DNA of 64,000 bases from assembly GCA_963169105.1 (NCBI GenBank), contig OY720635.1, forward strand, positions 155,449,645 to 155,513,644, given 5' to 3'. Below the pieces are notes generated by a model. That model was not told the DNA's origin. It searched no databases and saw only the letters and a program-made list of their open reading frames with translations. This stretch comes from Ceriagrion tenellum (Eukaryota > Arthropoda > Insecta > Odonata > Coenagrionidae). The translations under genes were made by a program, and so were the position numbers. Below are positions 22,090 to 34,506 of this stretch, piece after piece; the first letter of the stretch is position 1, and each line of letters begins with the position of its first letter.

Positions 22090-25000
22090 CTAATCTAAAT
22101 CTACGAAATACCGTGCAAGCCACCACAAGAGTGTGTGACACGGGGTGATTCACACCAGGCACGCATCACTCGTGCTACGTAGACGAACACGCTAATATGC
22201 GGTACACTCCTTCGGATACAACAACTGGTTAGTATTATTAATGCGAAGGAAATGATTCCAGGCTTGACTTTGTGGAAGTAATTCATAGTAACTAAAATAA
22301 AAATTTGTATACTCCACTATAGGTTTAATAACACGACCCGGGTTTCGACACTTCGTGTCATCTTCACCAGAAGATGAAACGAAGTGTCGAAACCCGGGTC
22401 GTGTTATTAAACCTATATGGAATATACAAAGTTATATTTAAGTTACTATTATAAATGCGATTGATAAATAGTACTACGAGATACTAAATCATGCATAATG
22501 CTAAACCATGCCGAAAATTTCATGCGGGGTGAGTTGCTAATAATGATTGTAAGTTATTTGGCACAAGTACGAAGTGTGCATAGTGAAGGGGAAAATTTTT
22601 ATAAATATGATCTATCGCAACAATCATGGTCCCTTGTTGAACGGTGAATGAATGACATCTGAAACTATCGGTTCTGCAGTCTATTTCCTTTATCTTATGC
22701 CTGCGATAGTTTCTACCGTAATAGTTCGGCTACAGCATGATATGTGGAACGTCTGGCAAAAAATAGTCTGCCTCAAACTTGCGTGACAGACTTAACCTGT
22801 ATTTTTCCTTTTGAACAGAGAGAGGTTTCCACTCTCATTCCTTCAACGATTCGGTTACACAGCTAAGAGTATCGTAACAACTTTCAGCTAATGTACTTGC
22901 TGTCCGCTCCCACGATCTATTTATAAAACAAGTCCTACATCGTAATGGTCCCAAATGCTGGCGGCTGACTTCAAGTGAGAAAAGGTCTCATGAGAGAAAA
23001 AAATGGCATCGCTCCTTTAATTCCTCCTCACATTTTCCTAGAATGCTTTAAGTAAGTCCTAATTTACAATTTGCCTGTCCTTACATTTCCCGTATGTGCT
23101 TCCCCCAGGGCAAGTTCGGAGCAAGGGTCTCACCCAAGTATTTAACTGACTCTGCATTTGATAGTTGGGCTTGATTAGTTGGTTACGTTTCGTTGGGCAA
23201 GTTTTTCTTTTTCCAAAAATCATAAAAATGCATTTGAGAAATTAACTCTAATTGGCAACTATTGCGCAGTTCATTTATAGCATCAAAATCTTTTTCCACG
23301 GCAATTCTGTCAGACTCGCTAGCAATATCCCCTTGGAATACTGCGGCGTCCGCTAGCAGGCTAATTTTGCTCGTCACAACGGCGGTGATATCGTCAAAAT
23401 GAAAAAGGAATAATAAGGGAACAATGACGCTTCCTTGGGATACACCTGGTGTCACTTTCACTGTAACTGAACTAACGCCATTTAGAACTAACCTCTGTTC
23501 GAGGTTGTCAACGAGGTCTTCAATCCATCATATTATATTGTTATATATTCTATAGTCTTTCAGCCAGCAAACATTTTCGAATGCGGAGCTTTATCGAAAG
23601 CTTTTTCGAAATCCAAAAGTATCGCGTCTACTTGGATGAGCCTTTCTCCCAAGGAAAGATTATCGCGAAGAAAAAGAGGGCTAGCTGGGTTTCGCAAGAC
23701 CTGCCATTCCAGAATCCATGCTGATTTTGAAGGAACGAGTTTTAATTATCCTACTACAGCATTCCCCGAAATCGATCTGATGATTATATATTCCAATATC
23801 TTTAACGTGAGAGACGTGAGGTAAATAGCTCTATAGTTCTACACATACGCTTATCCTTACAACTGCTCTGAAAAATAAGTTTCACGCTGGCGATTTTCCA
23901 TTCGTATAGGACACGATGCTCCGTTGAAGAAGTTTCAAATATATAATTTTCAAGTATGATGCTGTTTCTGACGGTAATTCTTTATAAACTCGGGCGGAAA
24001 TTCGATGGGGACCGGTAGAATTGTAGGAGTTGGTGTATTTTATGTGAGTTTCTATGACGAGACAGGTAATATAAATGGACTGCATTAGATTGTTATACAG
24101 CGTAGCGGTGTTGTTCTGGGGGAAAGTTGTATACCTAGACGCTTTGAAAAAAGGTGTAAGGATATTTTCTTTTTTTATAATTTGTTGCTAACTCTTTCCC
24201 TTAGATCATTTTTCGTGATGTTACCGTTGATGTATTGCCTTGAACCTTCTTCACGTAATACCAAAATGCCTTCAGATTATCTTCCGAACACGCAAAAAAT
24301 ATTTTCCTTTTGAATTCCGCTATTTCCGAAAGGCCGCTTTTGCTGTAGTTTCAGCTTTCTTATATTTTTGGCAAAACTCCGTATGTTCCTCGTCGGGGGC
24401 ATTTGGATGAGCGTTCTTCATTTTCGCGAGTCCAATTCGTCGTCGCTCAAGAGATTTCCAGACGTCCGCATGATAACACCTAGGTTCCGTATTGATGTTT
24501 TTCAGTTTACTTGATATTGTGCTATTTGAGGACATTGGTGCTATGCTACGAAAAGTATTCCATGTATCGTTTGCAGTAGAGTTTTGGCTAACATCATTAA
24601 CTTATTTATATGATGCCGATGATTCTCATTTTTAACCTTCTAAATCCGCCGTGTGGAATAAGCAAGCCTCGTTATTTGTGGATACCCTTATGTCAGTACA
24701 AACTAGAAATTTAGCATTTACTGCTCTGTGGTCACACATCCCGTTCACTGTTACAGCATTACGGACGCTTTCATGTCCGCCAAAAGATCTAGAACGCTGT
24801 TTTCTCTGGTCGGTATCGTTACTTATTGAAGCAAAGAATTATTTTTAAATTCTTCCAGTCTATCGAGGGAACGATAAAATCACCACCGATGTTAGCATAA
24901 TGTGCTTTCGTCATTCTGGTCGTGAAACGCTTCAAATGTTTTTCTAACACCAAAACTCAAGACTCAAAACTCTCAAGGCTATATTGGGTAACGAGTCGGA

Positions 25001-25530
25001 ACCCGAAACGTCGGCTGCCTATGAATTTCTTACCCGGTGGCGAGCCCGAGAGGATTACACGAATACTATTCGCCGGGCAAGTGTAAAATCATACACCACA
25101 CACATTCTACGTCATTGTCAGGATATATCTCGGCTCTGCCAACGATATCATCTTGGACAGCAATTCACTCAGCTCCTCCTTCTCTCGCTACTCGGTCTTT
25201 TCTAGTCATTGCATAAGATTTTGGAAATATCTCGGTATCCGCAAATTCATTTGACAATCAACTTTCTGTCTAAGTCACTACATCAGCGTCCGTGCTTGAA
25301 ATCAGACAGTGAAAATCATTGACTTTATTTGACCCTACGGCAATTGACGACCACCATGGAAATGGAGTCCCTAGGGTAAGACTCAACAATTTCCTTGTTT
25401 AGAGTAGTTTAGGGCATTAATGGAAGTCGTTTTTCAAGTGCCTGAGCCCCGGTTTCCATTACTTTCGTATATTTAGCCATTCTAACTGTGAAAATAGCTC
25501 CCATTGCTAATATTATTCACGGCGATTTAT
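22090..25530 (-). mobile_element. Long, decayed LINE copy, subfamily C (LINE-1 of this window)
   Basis: On the minus strand the order is endonuclease region (25.5-24.9 kb, strongly decayed), linker (24.5-24.3 kb), RT (about 23.64-23.18 kb), C-terminal part, 3' UTR, and terminal hairpin with tail at 22.16-22.09 kb. The RT reads GVSQGSVIVPLLFLF and then LLADAAVFQ, so the FADD catalytic box is destroyed. The whole runs parallel to the better-preserved copy at 27.3-30.9 kb. A Penelope-like fragment is nested in its 3' UTR. Around 24.96-25.15 kb it is interrupted by unrelated sequence containing CCCGAAACGTCGG. Confidence 0.75.
22233..22460. mobile_element. Penelope-like terminal fragments head to head, with 14-bp target duplication
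   Basis: Two copies of a terminus containing GTGTCGAAACCCGGGTCGTG, followed by TTATTAAACC, point away from each other around a centre near 22367. The minus copy is 22370-22310 and the plus copy 22367-22420. The insert (22247-22446) lies in the LINE-1 3' UTR. It is flanked by TATTATTAATGCGA (22233-22246) and TATTATAAATGCGA (22447-22460). The undisturbed LINE copy at 27.5 kb is continuous at this point. Confidence 0.7.
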
Positions 25531-27270
25531 TTATTTAATAAGGACTATTCCATAATAATAGCCGCAATATTTATGCACGTGTTCTGAAATATTTATTTTA
25601 TTCTTTCCTAAAAGTAATGGAGTTATGCAATAGTCCAAGTAATTTTTGAATTAATTTGGATCATGTTAAACAATGCCTGTGCTCAGTATACTGTCGAGTT
25701 TTGACGGTAACTGACCTAACATAAAAAGGAAATCCATGTATGACCATTATTAACTAAGTAAAAATTCTCTGAACATACGGGAAACATTACGACCATATCT
25801 GAGACATGTGGACCAAATCTGAGACGTGGAGAGTACATATACAGCATTATTACTAAAGAACTGAAACAACAATTTCTACTTCAAAACCTGAGCAGTACTA
25901 TGAATGAATAGTAACTAACGTAACAGCCACGGGTAGCTGACATAACCTCCATGAACCATTTAAATACTACATATTTCAAGTAATTTACATATTACATACA
26001 ATTTATCACCAGATGGCAGGAGTGGAGATACATGTGTTAAAATTTTAGGTTGATGATGATTACTGTTTAATAATACCATTACCATTTTCTCATGTCGAAA
26101 TTTGTTCTTCACTTTTCTTGTCCTACTTTCTACGGAATTGCCCACAACCAACCACATGAACTACTCACTAATAAATTTTACGAAACTACGACTATTAATG
26201 CATCGGAAAAAGCCCACGAATACTTAGTTAAAAGGGGAACTGTCACCAACATGCACCACACAACAAAATTTCATCCATATAGCATGAAATATAGTGCAAA
26301 AAATTACAGGTCAAAAATGACACACGATCAATGGGACACTCTGTATATGCATGCTACCAATGCTACAGAAACTATTAAAGTTCAGGTGTTTTGCAACTTA
26401 ATCAACGCACGTAGATGTAAGAGACACGCGGAAATCAAGCGAAACGTGATGTTGGTAGTGCATGAACCGAGAACATAACACATTTGAAATCGAAAAATTC
26501 ATTCTACAGTCCAGTTCCGTTTTTCTAAACCCAAATTTGCGTCGCCGCGGACCGAACATCAAATCAGATGCGAGACCGCAAAAGCTCAATCCGAGGATTT
26601 CCTTCTACAGTCGTCGCGTCGGTCCACGCATTCTGTGCAGCTGCTGCCTTGACTAAAGGCGCTCGCCGGTCACCCAGTGCAGCGTCGAAGGAACTCGTGC
26701 GATTTGAAACGCAGCTAGAAACGAGGAGAAGATCGTTAAATAAAAAATACTACTCAACAAAGCCGACACGGAGGTTGTTAGCTAAGGTAATCGGGTCCCG
26801 CGGGCGGTACCGTGATCTGGGGTCATGTCGCAATGCATGCTCATTAAAATTTACGAGGCCGCACCATAACTGTGACAGGTATGGAGGAGGTCACGTGGGG
26901 AGGTCAGGGTGGCAGACGAGGGCTCCGTCGCTTCGCTCGAATAGAATGGGTGGGCAGCGGCCATTTTAGAGTCATCTCAAGCACTTTCGTTTGTTTGGCC
27001 AGATTTTTAATTTTCGATTCGATAGGAGAGCAACAGGCATCGGTAATTGCCGTAAAAGAAAATACATACCCACAGTGATTAAGTGCAACTACGTTGCATG
27101 GACGTCGTAATTAAGGTGTGTGGTAGGGATTGTTCCAATAATAAACAAGCGTTTTGTTATTTTGAACGATAGAATGTTTATTTGGCTTGCATTTCACTTT
27201 TCGGATGTTTTTTCGTTAGCCTGCAATGGCAAAGACGAGCGGGGGAATGCGGCAAAGATAGTGTAACACT
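25531..27270. other. No gene recognised between two LINE copies
   Basis: AT-rich to 26.4 kb, then more CpG-rich from 26.5 to 27.0 kb. A 128-codon open frame at 26092-26478 (+) shows no recognised domain and no splice or promoter context, and was not accepted as a gene. Confidence 0.4.
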
Positions 27271-28311
27271 TCATCTACATCTACGAAATACCGTGCAAGC
27301 CACCACTAGGGGGTGTGGCAGGGCTGATTCCACACCACCCATGCAGCACTCATCCCAGTTCAATCAGAACCGCGCACGTTCCTCCGAATGCCAAAAGCGC
27401 AAGCCAAAAGCAGTCAGGGCAACGGTACGCAGAAAGACCACAAACCAGGAGAGTGATACGTAGAAGAACATGTTACCATGTAGTACACTACTCAAGATGG
27501 TACACTGCTGGTTAGTATTATTAACGCGACAAATAAATAGCACTACAAGGTACTAAGACATGCAGGAGTATATCATGCCGGAGATTGCATGCGAAGTTAG
27601 TATCTACAATTCATGTTATGATATTTAGCACTACTGAAAAAACCTATTTAACCTAGTCAGTATCCTAGAACTGAACTATCACAACTATTATGGTCCCTTA
27701 TTGTACGTGGAAATGATATCCTAAATCTATCGGTTCTGCAGTCTATTTCCTTAATATTATTCCTGTGATCGTTCCTACCTTAATAGTTTGGCTTTAGCAA
27801 AATATTTTCAACGTCCGGAAAAAAAGTCTACATCAAACTTTCGTAAAAGATTTAACCTATATTTCTCCATTCGATTGGATAGAGGTTCCCACCCTGATTC
27901 CCTCAACAATTTTGTAACACTACTATGTTTATCATAACAATTTTTAACAAATCTAGCTGCCCTCCACTATATGCGATCTATATCTGAAACTAGTCCTACT
28001 TTGTAAGGGTCCCACATACCAACCGCATACTCCAAGTGAGGTCTCACGAGATCAAAATAACATCGCTCCTTTACCTTCTCGTCACACTTTCCTAGTATTC
28101 TTTTAATAAATCCTAATTTACGACTTGCCTGTCCACAAATTTCTCGTAAATGCTTCCCCCACGACAAGTCCTGAGTAAGGGTCACTCCAAAGTACTTAAC
28201 TGACTCTACATTTGTTAGTTCGGCTTGATTAGTTGTGTGCGTCTCGTTGGTTAAGCTACTCTCCCTCCAAAAATTCATAACAAGGCACTTACTAAAATTT
28301 AATTCTAACTG

Positions 28312-28818
28312 CTAAGTGTCGTACCATCCGCTTTTAGCTTCTAGGTCTTTCTTCAACGCAATTCTATCAGACTCTGCGTTAATATCCCTGTACAATACTG
28401 CGTCGTCCGCGAAAAGACGAATTTTACTCGTAACGATGTTGGTAATATCATTAATATACAAAAGGAATAATAAGGGACCAATGACACTTCCCTGGGGTAC
28501 ACCGGATGTGAATTTAACTGTATCTGAACTAACGCCATCTAGAACTACCCTCTGTTCGCGGTTACGTAAGAAATCTTCCATCCAGCATATTATATCGTGA
28601 TGTATTCCATAGGCTTTTAGCTTAACGATTAATTTTCCATGCGAAACTTTATCGAAAGCTTTTCTGAAATCTAAAAATATCGCGTCTACATGGGTGAGCC
28701 ATGCTGCTGAGGAAAGAACGTCGTGCAGAAAAAGGGATAGCTCGGTTTCACAGGACCTGCATTTTCGGAATCCATGTTGGTTTTGAATTAACAAGTCCTG
28801 ACTATCTAAATACCTCAT
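28312..28818 (-). pseudogene. LINE reverse transcriptase domain (in LINE-2)
   Basis: An uninterrupted stretch of 168 codons contains the RT core. It has NQHGFRKCRSCETEL, AIFLDFRKAFDKVSH (motif A with catalytic Asp), GVPQGSVIGPLLFLLYINDI (motif B) and IRLFADDAVLY (motif C; the FADD box is at 28401-28412). All three catalytic aspartates are present. The downstream C-terminal part lies in a different frame, so the polymerase as a whole is broken. It synthesised LINE cDNA at the target site. Confidence 0.85.
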
Positions 28819-29571
28819 AACTGTGCCGACGATTATATGTTCTAATACTTAGCATGAGATGGGCGTGAGGGAGATAGGTCTATAGTTACTGGGATCTTCC
28901 TTATCACCGCTCTTAAAGACAGGAGTGACGTTCGCGATTTTCCAATCGGAAGGGACACGATGTTCTGCTACAGATTTTTCATATATTATTTTCAAGTACG
29001 GTGCTATTTATGACGCTAATTCTTAATAAACTCGGGCGGGAATTTCATCGGGACCAGATGATTTCTTGGGGCTAATGGATTTCAGGGCACTTTCCGTGCC
29101 GCGACAAGAAATACTTATAGGCTGCATTGGATTTTTGCATAAGCAAGGCAATGTAGCGGTGTTATTCTGAGGACATGAAGTGTAGACACTTTGAAAAAAT
29201 GTTTTCTTTTTCTAATCTTTCGATAACTCTTTCTCCTTGACCGTTTCTCAGTGATGTTACTGTAAATTTATTCCCTTGAAACTCCCTCACGTAAGACCAA
29301 AATGCCTTAGGGTTACCTTCCAAAAATTCACCAAATATTTTACTCTTGAATTCCATTTGTGCTTTTCATAAGGCCGCTTTTGCTGTTATTTTAGATCTCT
29401 TATAATTATCATAAATTTTCCTAAGTTCCTCGTCGGGTAGATCCTGATGGGCGTTCTTCATTTTCGCGTGCAAGTTTCGTTGTCGATCGAGATATTTCTG
29501 GACGTCTGCATTATACCACCTAGGTTCCGTATTGACATTTTTCAGTTTACTAGGTATTGCGTTATTAATGG

Positions 29572-30410
29572 CTAGTCGCGTGATGTTACTAAAAGTATTT
29601 CATGCGTCCTTTGTAGTATGTTTTGGCTTATATTACTAAACTTATAATACGAGGTCGACAGTTCCTGTTTTAAGCAATCGAAATCCGCCTTGTGGTATAA
29701 GTACACTTTTCTTTTTGTGGCTACCCTTTTGTCAATATTTATATGACATTTAGCACTTACTGCTTCTTGGTCACTAATTCCGTTAACTGTTTTAATATTA
29801 AGGACGCTTTCAGGTATACTTGTCGCCAAAAGATCTAAAACGTTCTTTCCTCTCGTGGGTGTTGTTACCAATTGATGCAAAGAGTTTGATGTAAGTGTTT
29901 AGAGAGAGTGTCGCACAACTCCTTATCTTTTCCGCCATTTTTGAAACTATACGTCTTCCAGTCTATCGAGGTAATGTTGAGATCACCACCGATAATAATA
30001 TTACATTCGTTGTTCTGATTAATGAAATGTTTCACCTGTTTTTCTAACTGCAAAACTGTGTTTAAACTGGAATTTGGTGGCCTGTACAATGCGCATGTAA
30101 AAATTCTTGACGACGAGCACTTGGTGGAACACCACACACTTCCTACACCATTTTCTGGAAATATTTCTCCTCTACTTACGATATCATCTTTTACAGTTAT
30201 AAACAAGTGTCCTCCTGCTTTCACTAATTGGTCTTTTCTATATATTGTATATGATTTTGGAAAGATTTCGCTATCCGAAATTTCACTCGACAACCAACTT
30301 TCTGTCCTCACACTACATCAGTGTCCGTGCTTAAGATGAGATGGTGAAACTCGGGGACTTGGTTTTTTATACTACGGCAATTGACGACCACTATGGAAAT
30401 TGAATCCCTT
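29572..30410 (-). pseudogene. LINE apurinic-type endonuclease domain (in LINE-2)
   Basis: The minus-strand reading starts near SIVVVNCRSIKNQ. It continues with TESWLSSEIS (catalytic Glu region), YRPPNSS and IIIGGDLNITSIDW, and after a frame change with LVTTPTRGKNVLDLLAT and GISDQEAV. The last block should be SDH, and the His is replaced by Gln. This domain nicks target DNA to prime reverse transcription. At least two frame breaks and the lost SDH motif show inactivation. Confidence 0.8.
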
Positions 30411-30896
30411 GGATTTAACTTACAGTGTCCTTGTTTAGAGTATTTTAATACTTTAATGGAAGCAGTCATTGATGAACCTGAGCCACTTCTATTTCACTCG
30501 GATACTAAGCTATTCTGATTTCTAACAGATCTCTCATAGCTACTATTATTTACAGCGATCCCATTCCTTAATAACCCACTATTGGATCTACTCACTGTCC
30601 CACTCTCTACCTTAAACATTGCTAATTTATCGTCATCTATTAAGCTTTTCCTTGTCTTGGCTAACTCTGTATACTCTTTATTACCTGAATTTCTGGAAAT
30701 GCACTGACTTCGTTCCCACTAACTGACCTACTCTCTCGCCTACCGTCTGTGCTAAACTCGACGGGAATGCTCAAATATCCTGCGCGCTACCTTCTGCGAT
30801 GCCTCGTACGAGACACCCGAGCGATTTAATGTCACTCGACACGAATCCAGCACAGGCCTTAGGTCCAAGATCCCAGCCACCTCGCTCCCGCAGAGC

Positions 30897-31110
30897 GTAA
30901 TTCTATATTTACGGAAGAACATGCAAGCCGCCACTAGGGTGAGTGGCACGGGGTTATTCCACACCAAGCATGCAGTACTCAATCCACCAGGAATCAGAAC
31001 TGCATACTTTCCCCCGACCGCTATGCGCAGGCCAAAATCAGTCAGATTAACCATGCGCCGTTAGACCAGAAACTAGGAGAGAGCTGCGTGGAAGAACAAT
31101 GCATTTGGAG
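30897..31110 (-). mobile_element. 5'-truncated LINE subfamily C 3' UTR
   Basis: It matches the 3' UTR of LINE-2 (terminal hairpin GCAAGCCGCCACTAGGG, then CCACACCAAGCATGCAG and CCAGAAACTAGGAGAG). Its tail near 30897 directly joins the 5' end of LINE-2, giving a tail-to-head array of two insertions. Confidence 0.7.
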
Positions 31111-33329
31111 AAGAATAGCGATATGCCATTCGTGTAACGAAATGTAACACCAAAAGAGCAAGGTAACCGAAATGCGCGTGCGTTTGGTCCTTTTTCCATC
31201 AATGGACTGCTTATTACTTGAAAAAAGTGACCCTTGAAAGGGTCCCGCAATCCCGATTTTAGCTTACACCCTTTACCACCCATCTGTCACTTTTTATAAC
31301 AGATGATCACTTTTATTTCGTATCCGACAAAACCAAAAAAGAAAAAAATTACTGTCCTTGAGTATTGGAAGCACCTCTCGCTTCTCCAAGTCCCCGTAAA
31401 GTAAAGCAGCGTTTAAATTTCGCTGCTTTCCATTCATCATCATGGACAAAAATCCAGCGAGAAAACTTACAGTGGTAGATATATTAACCAACATTTTCTA
31501 AACAAACAGATGATACATCATGCACAGTGCTGGTACGTGCATAAGCGTGGAAGGATTGTCGTGGGAATCGAGAACAGAATTGCAATTATCGCAGCGTAAC
31601 CGTTCTGCCTTAGAGAGATCACCCAGCGTAACTACCCAAGATCTTCATTTTTAACAATAAAAAACGTTTCCGGAATTAGCGGCGTATTGTCCATTTCCAA
31701 CTTCACGTTATGCTCCTCGAACTGTAAGCGTCGTCAGGAGAATAATCAAGTCAGCAGATGGAGCAGCTGAGTCATCTCAGCGCTGATACCGTATTACTAA
31801 GTCAGAAAGAATGCTTACTCGCTCTGCTAACAGTAAAGATAAGGGAGATTGGTAACTCGCTGCGTAGGTTCAGATTAACTCAGAATTATATTTGTCTTGA
31901 AGACGTTTGAGTGAAACCGAATGGAATATTACCGTGAAGCAAAAACGTGGAGAAGTTGAGCGCGCATCAAGACCGCGAAACAGACGTTTTCACGGCTATA
32001 GATTTACGACAGCAAGTGATGCAAGTTCCGAGAACACGTGTGAACTCGGTTTCCCCGGATACGCGAGCCTATTAGTAAGAGTGGTTACGATATTGTGTGC
32101 AGCCCAATATATTTTAATTGAATGGCGGAGTTAGGCAGTGTACATTTCGGCCATTACTGAACTAAAAATGCGTGAAACTTACACAAAAGGGTAGATAATC
32201 CAAGAAATAGTTCAACAACTCTAACAAATGGTCCAAGAAATGAAAAAAACATGGCTTGAGGCCTGGGTTTTAAACCTCTTCTCGTGTGAGATTTTGGTTG
32301 CAGAGAAAATTGCTCCACGCCATTAGTGCATAATTTACTTTGATTAAAAGTAATCCCTCTGTTAAAGGTATGCTGTATTGAAAAGACAGAAAAAAATCCT
32401 CCACATATCCTGCACTTTCAGGGTCTTATCTACCTCTAATATTTCCTTCTTCATTTCAGCAAGCGTCCTACCATTCTTCATCCCGTACATAAAACCTATT
32501 CTCTATTTTCCCCGCTTGCCAAGCATTCTTCCCTCTACCATAGTCTTGAGCGGAAGGGTTACACTTTCCACCTTCCCCGTGTGTTACTTTACTCCAGGTA
32601 TCAATGCGAATACAAAAAAGAAATGCATTTGTGCGTCTACGACCAGTTCTGTTTACGAGAGAGATGTCTTGTTTTAGGTGTATTGAAGCAGTCTCTTGCT
32701 GGCGAGAGGCTTGAATACTCTTGCATGCTGAAAAGCTACCCCTTTGGTCCGACTTCATGACATTTCGTGATGGGTTGTGTTTTCTTGTATTTTCTTCTTC
32801 TTAGAATCGAGATAGCTAATTTATCCCATCCCGAAATGAAAGCTTTTCGTCAAAGTAATTCATCTAATTCACCAGTTCCTAAAGGGAATTATATGGGCCA
32901 ACGTCGTCTGCATGGATTAACTACAAGTGCTGCCACGTAGTTCCACCTTTCGCCGCGGCTTCAAAGTCAAGCCAACCAAATTCGCGGAGTCACCCTCTGG
33001 TCTTGAGCAACCCGTCGCCCGTCGTCATTTCCTCAAGCCACCCACCCAGCCGCCTCCTGATCTCATCCAGAAGTTTCCTTTCCTCGTCCATCATACTCTG
33101 TACTTCCACGTCTTTCTTCCTTTCCGTTGACCGCACATTCTCCATCCTCTTCCACACGCACACCTCGAACACCTGCATTCTATTCTCGTCCTCCTTTCTC
33201 AGAATTCAGTTCCAGTAAGGCATTACGAAATAGACAGGATTTTCTCTGTGATGAGACTTTTGGGGCCGGGACGAGAGGGCATAAATATTTTCCGAGGACT
33301 TATGGACTCAGGCATGAGTATAAACATGG
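31111..33329. other. No gene recognised
   Basis: Mixed sequence without a convincing coding, SINE or transposon signature. Confidence 0.35.
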
Positions 33330-33337
33330 GTGCACAT

Positions 33338-33861
33338 TAGGGTGGGCCGAAAACACGAAAGTGTCCAAATCGAATCGTAATAGCGAGGAAAAGTTGCTAC
33401 TTTTCACCCTGATCACAAAGACAAAATGTTTTGAAATCGGATTATATCTTCCAGTCGCACATCTCGTTCGAAGTTTCGAAAAATCGTAAAAAAGATTACT
33501 TTTTTCGGGATTTTTAAAAATGAGTTACAGTGATTGGGTTGCGTTCAAAATCGGTATGTGGCCTCTTCTAAAGATCCTGCGTCTTAAAAAAATATATAAT
33601 TTCCCTTCCCCCTTCTCTTAAGGGGAGGGAGAGTCGCTCATCGCGTTCAAATTATCGAAAAAAACATGATTTGTTTTCGGAATTTCCTCCTTATGAGTTA
33701 CAGTGATCAGATTACGTTCAAAATCGGTATGCGGCCTCTTCTTAAGGTCTTTTGTCTTTAAAAAAAGATGTATTTCCATTCCCCCCTTCTTTTATGTGGG
33801 AGGGGAGGGGCATATATAAAAAAATCGATTTGGAAACTTTCGTGTGTTTCGGCCCACCCTA
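33338..33861. mobile_element. Non-autonomous hAT element (MITE) with 8-bp TSD
   Basis: The element is 524 bp. It starts TAGGGTGGGCCGAAA and ends with the reverse complement TTTCGGCCCACCCTA. The inverted similarity continues to about 35 bp, through CACGAAAGT and CCAAATCG. Flanks are perfect 8-bp repeats, GTGCACAT at 33330-33337 and 33862-33869. An 8-bp duplication and ends fitting YARNG are hallmarks of the hAT superfamily. It has no transposase. Internally, a block starting ATGAGTTACAGTGAT (near 33520) is repeated about 175 bp later, including CAAAATCGGTATG and GGCCTCTTCT. Confidence 0.85.
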
Positions 33862-34339
33862 GTGCACATGACCTTATCGTACGGCGTATGATCACTGCTG
33901 CAAGCTCGGTATTCGTGAACGAGGAACGTACGAAAGCAGTAAAAGGAGAAACTCTGCTCCAAATGGCTGACTTGAAACAGGATTAAAAGTATTTGGCGAT
34001 GGATCTTGGAAGAAGTGCAGATTAAAATGGGCGAAGAGAAAATACCCCAAGTCAAATCTCACCCAAATTGTATCAAATTGATCGTTATGGTGACTCGTAC
34101 GTCACTACGGAATAACTTCTCCTTTGAATCATTCACTGAGGTAGCCAAGTAGATTAGAATTTCACAACGTATAAATCGACGACTTTGGAGGCAACTCAAA
34201 TTTTAAGCAAAATCAAAGCAAATACGAAAACTGAAAACAATACTAAATACAACATTCATTCAGTCATCCAACTCAAATTATTCCAAGCAATATAATAAGT
34301 TCTAGTAATTTGAAAAAAAAACAATGCAAAGGAACTTCA

Positions 34340-34500
34340 AAGAACCACGGAACTAGCCGCGTAGTTACTTCAACGAAGTCACCCGCAAGTGATCACACAA
34401 TTGTGTGAAATTCACAGAGGAAAAATCATTCGCCTGGACTGGGAATCGAACCCAGGTCCCTCGATTTCGCAGTGAAGGCTCCGTAAAGCCTCCATGAGAT
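34340..34500 (-). mobile_element. tRNA-derived SINE, minus copy of an inverted pair
   Basis: The minus strand has GCGAAATCGAGGGACC, B box GGTTCGATTCCCAGTCC, GGCGAATGATTTTTCC and GTGAATTTCACACAA. The body continues toward 34340. It is head-to-head with the plus copy that starts at 34507. Confidence 0.7.
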
Positions 34501-34506
34501 TCACAG

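Larger units (their letters stand above)
27271..30896 (-). mobile_element. Near-full-length LINE copy, subfamily C (LINE-2 of this window)
   Basis: On the minus strand this element carries a short upstream coding stretch (30.9-30.5 kb), an apurinic-type endonuclease (about 30.4-29.6 kb), a linker (29.36-29.16 kb), a reverse transcriptase (28.82-28.31 kb), a C-terminal domain with LSWGKHLREI and VRPHLEYAVGMWDP (28.28-27.97 kb), and a 3' UTR. It ends in the shared hairpin and CATCTACATCTACG (tail, plus-strand reading) at 27272. Domain order and motifs indicate the CR1/Jockey group. Several frameshifts and stops make it inactive. Its 5' end abuts the 3' tail of another copy of the same subfamily at about 30897. 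Confidence 0.85.

Noticed and set aside
26092..26478. 128-codon plus-strand open frame
   Set aside because: No recognised domain, no promoter or splice context, and biased toward chance in AT-rich DNA between two LINEs.
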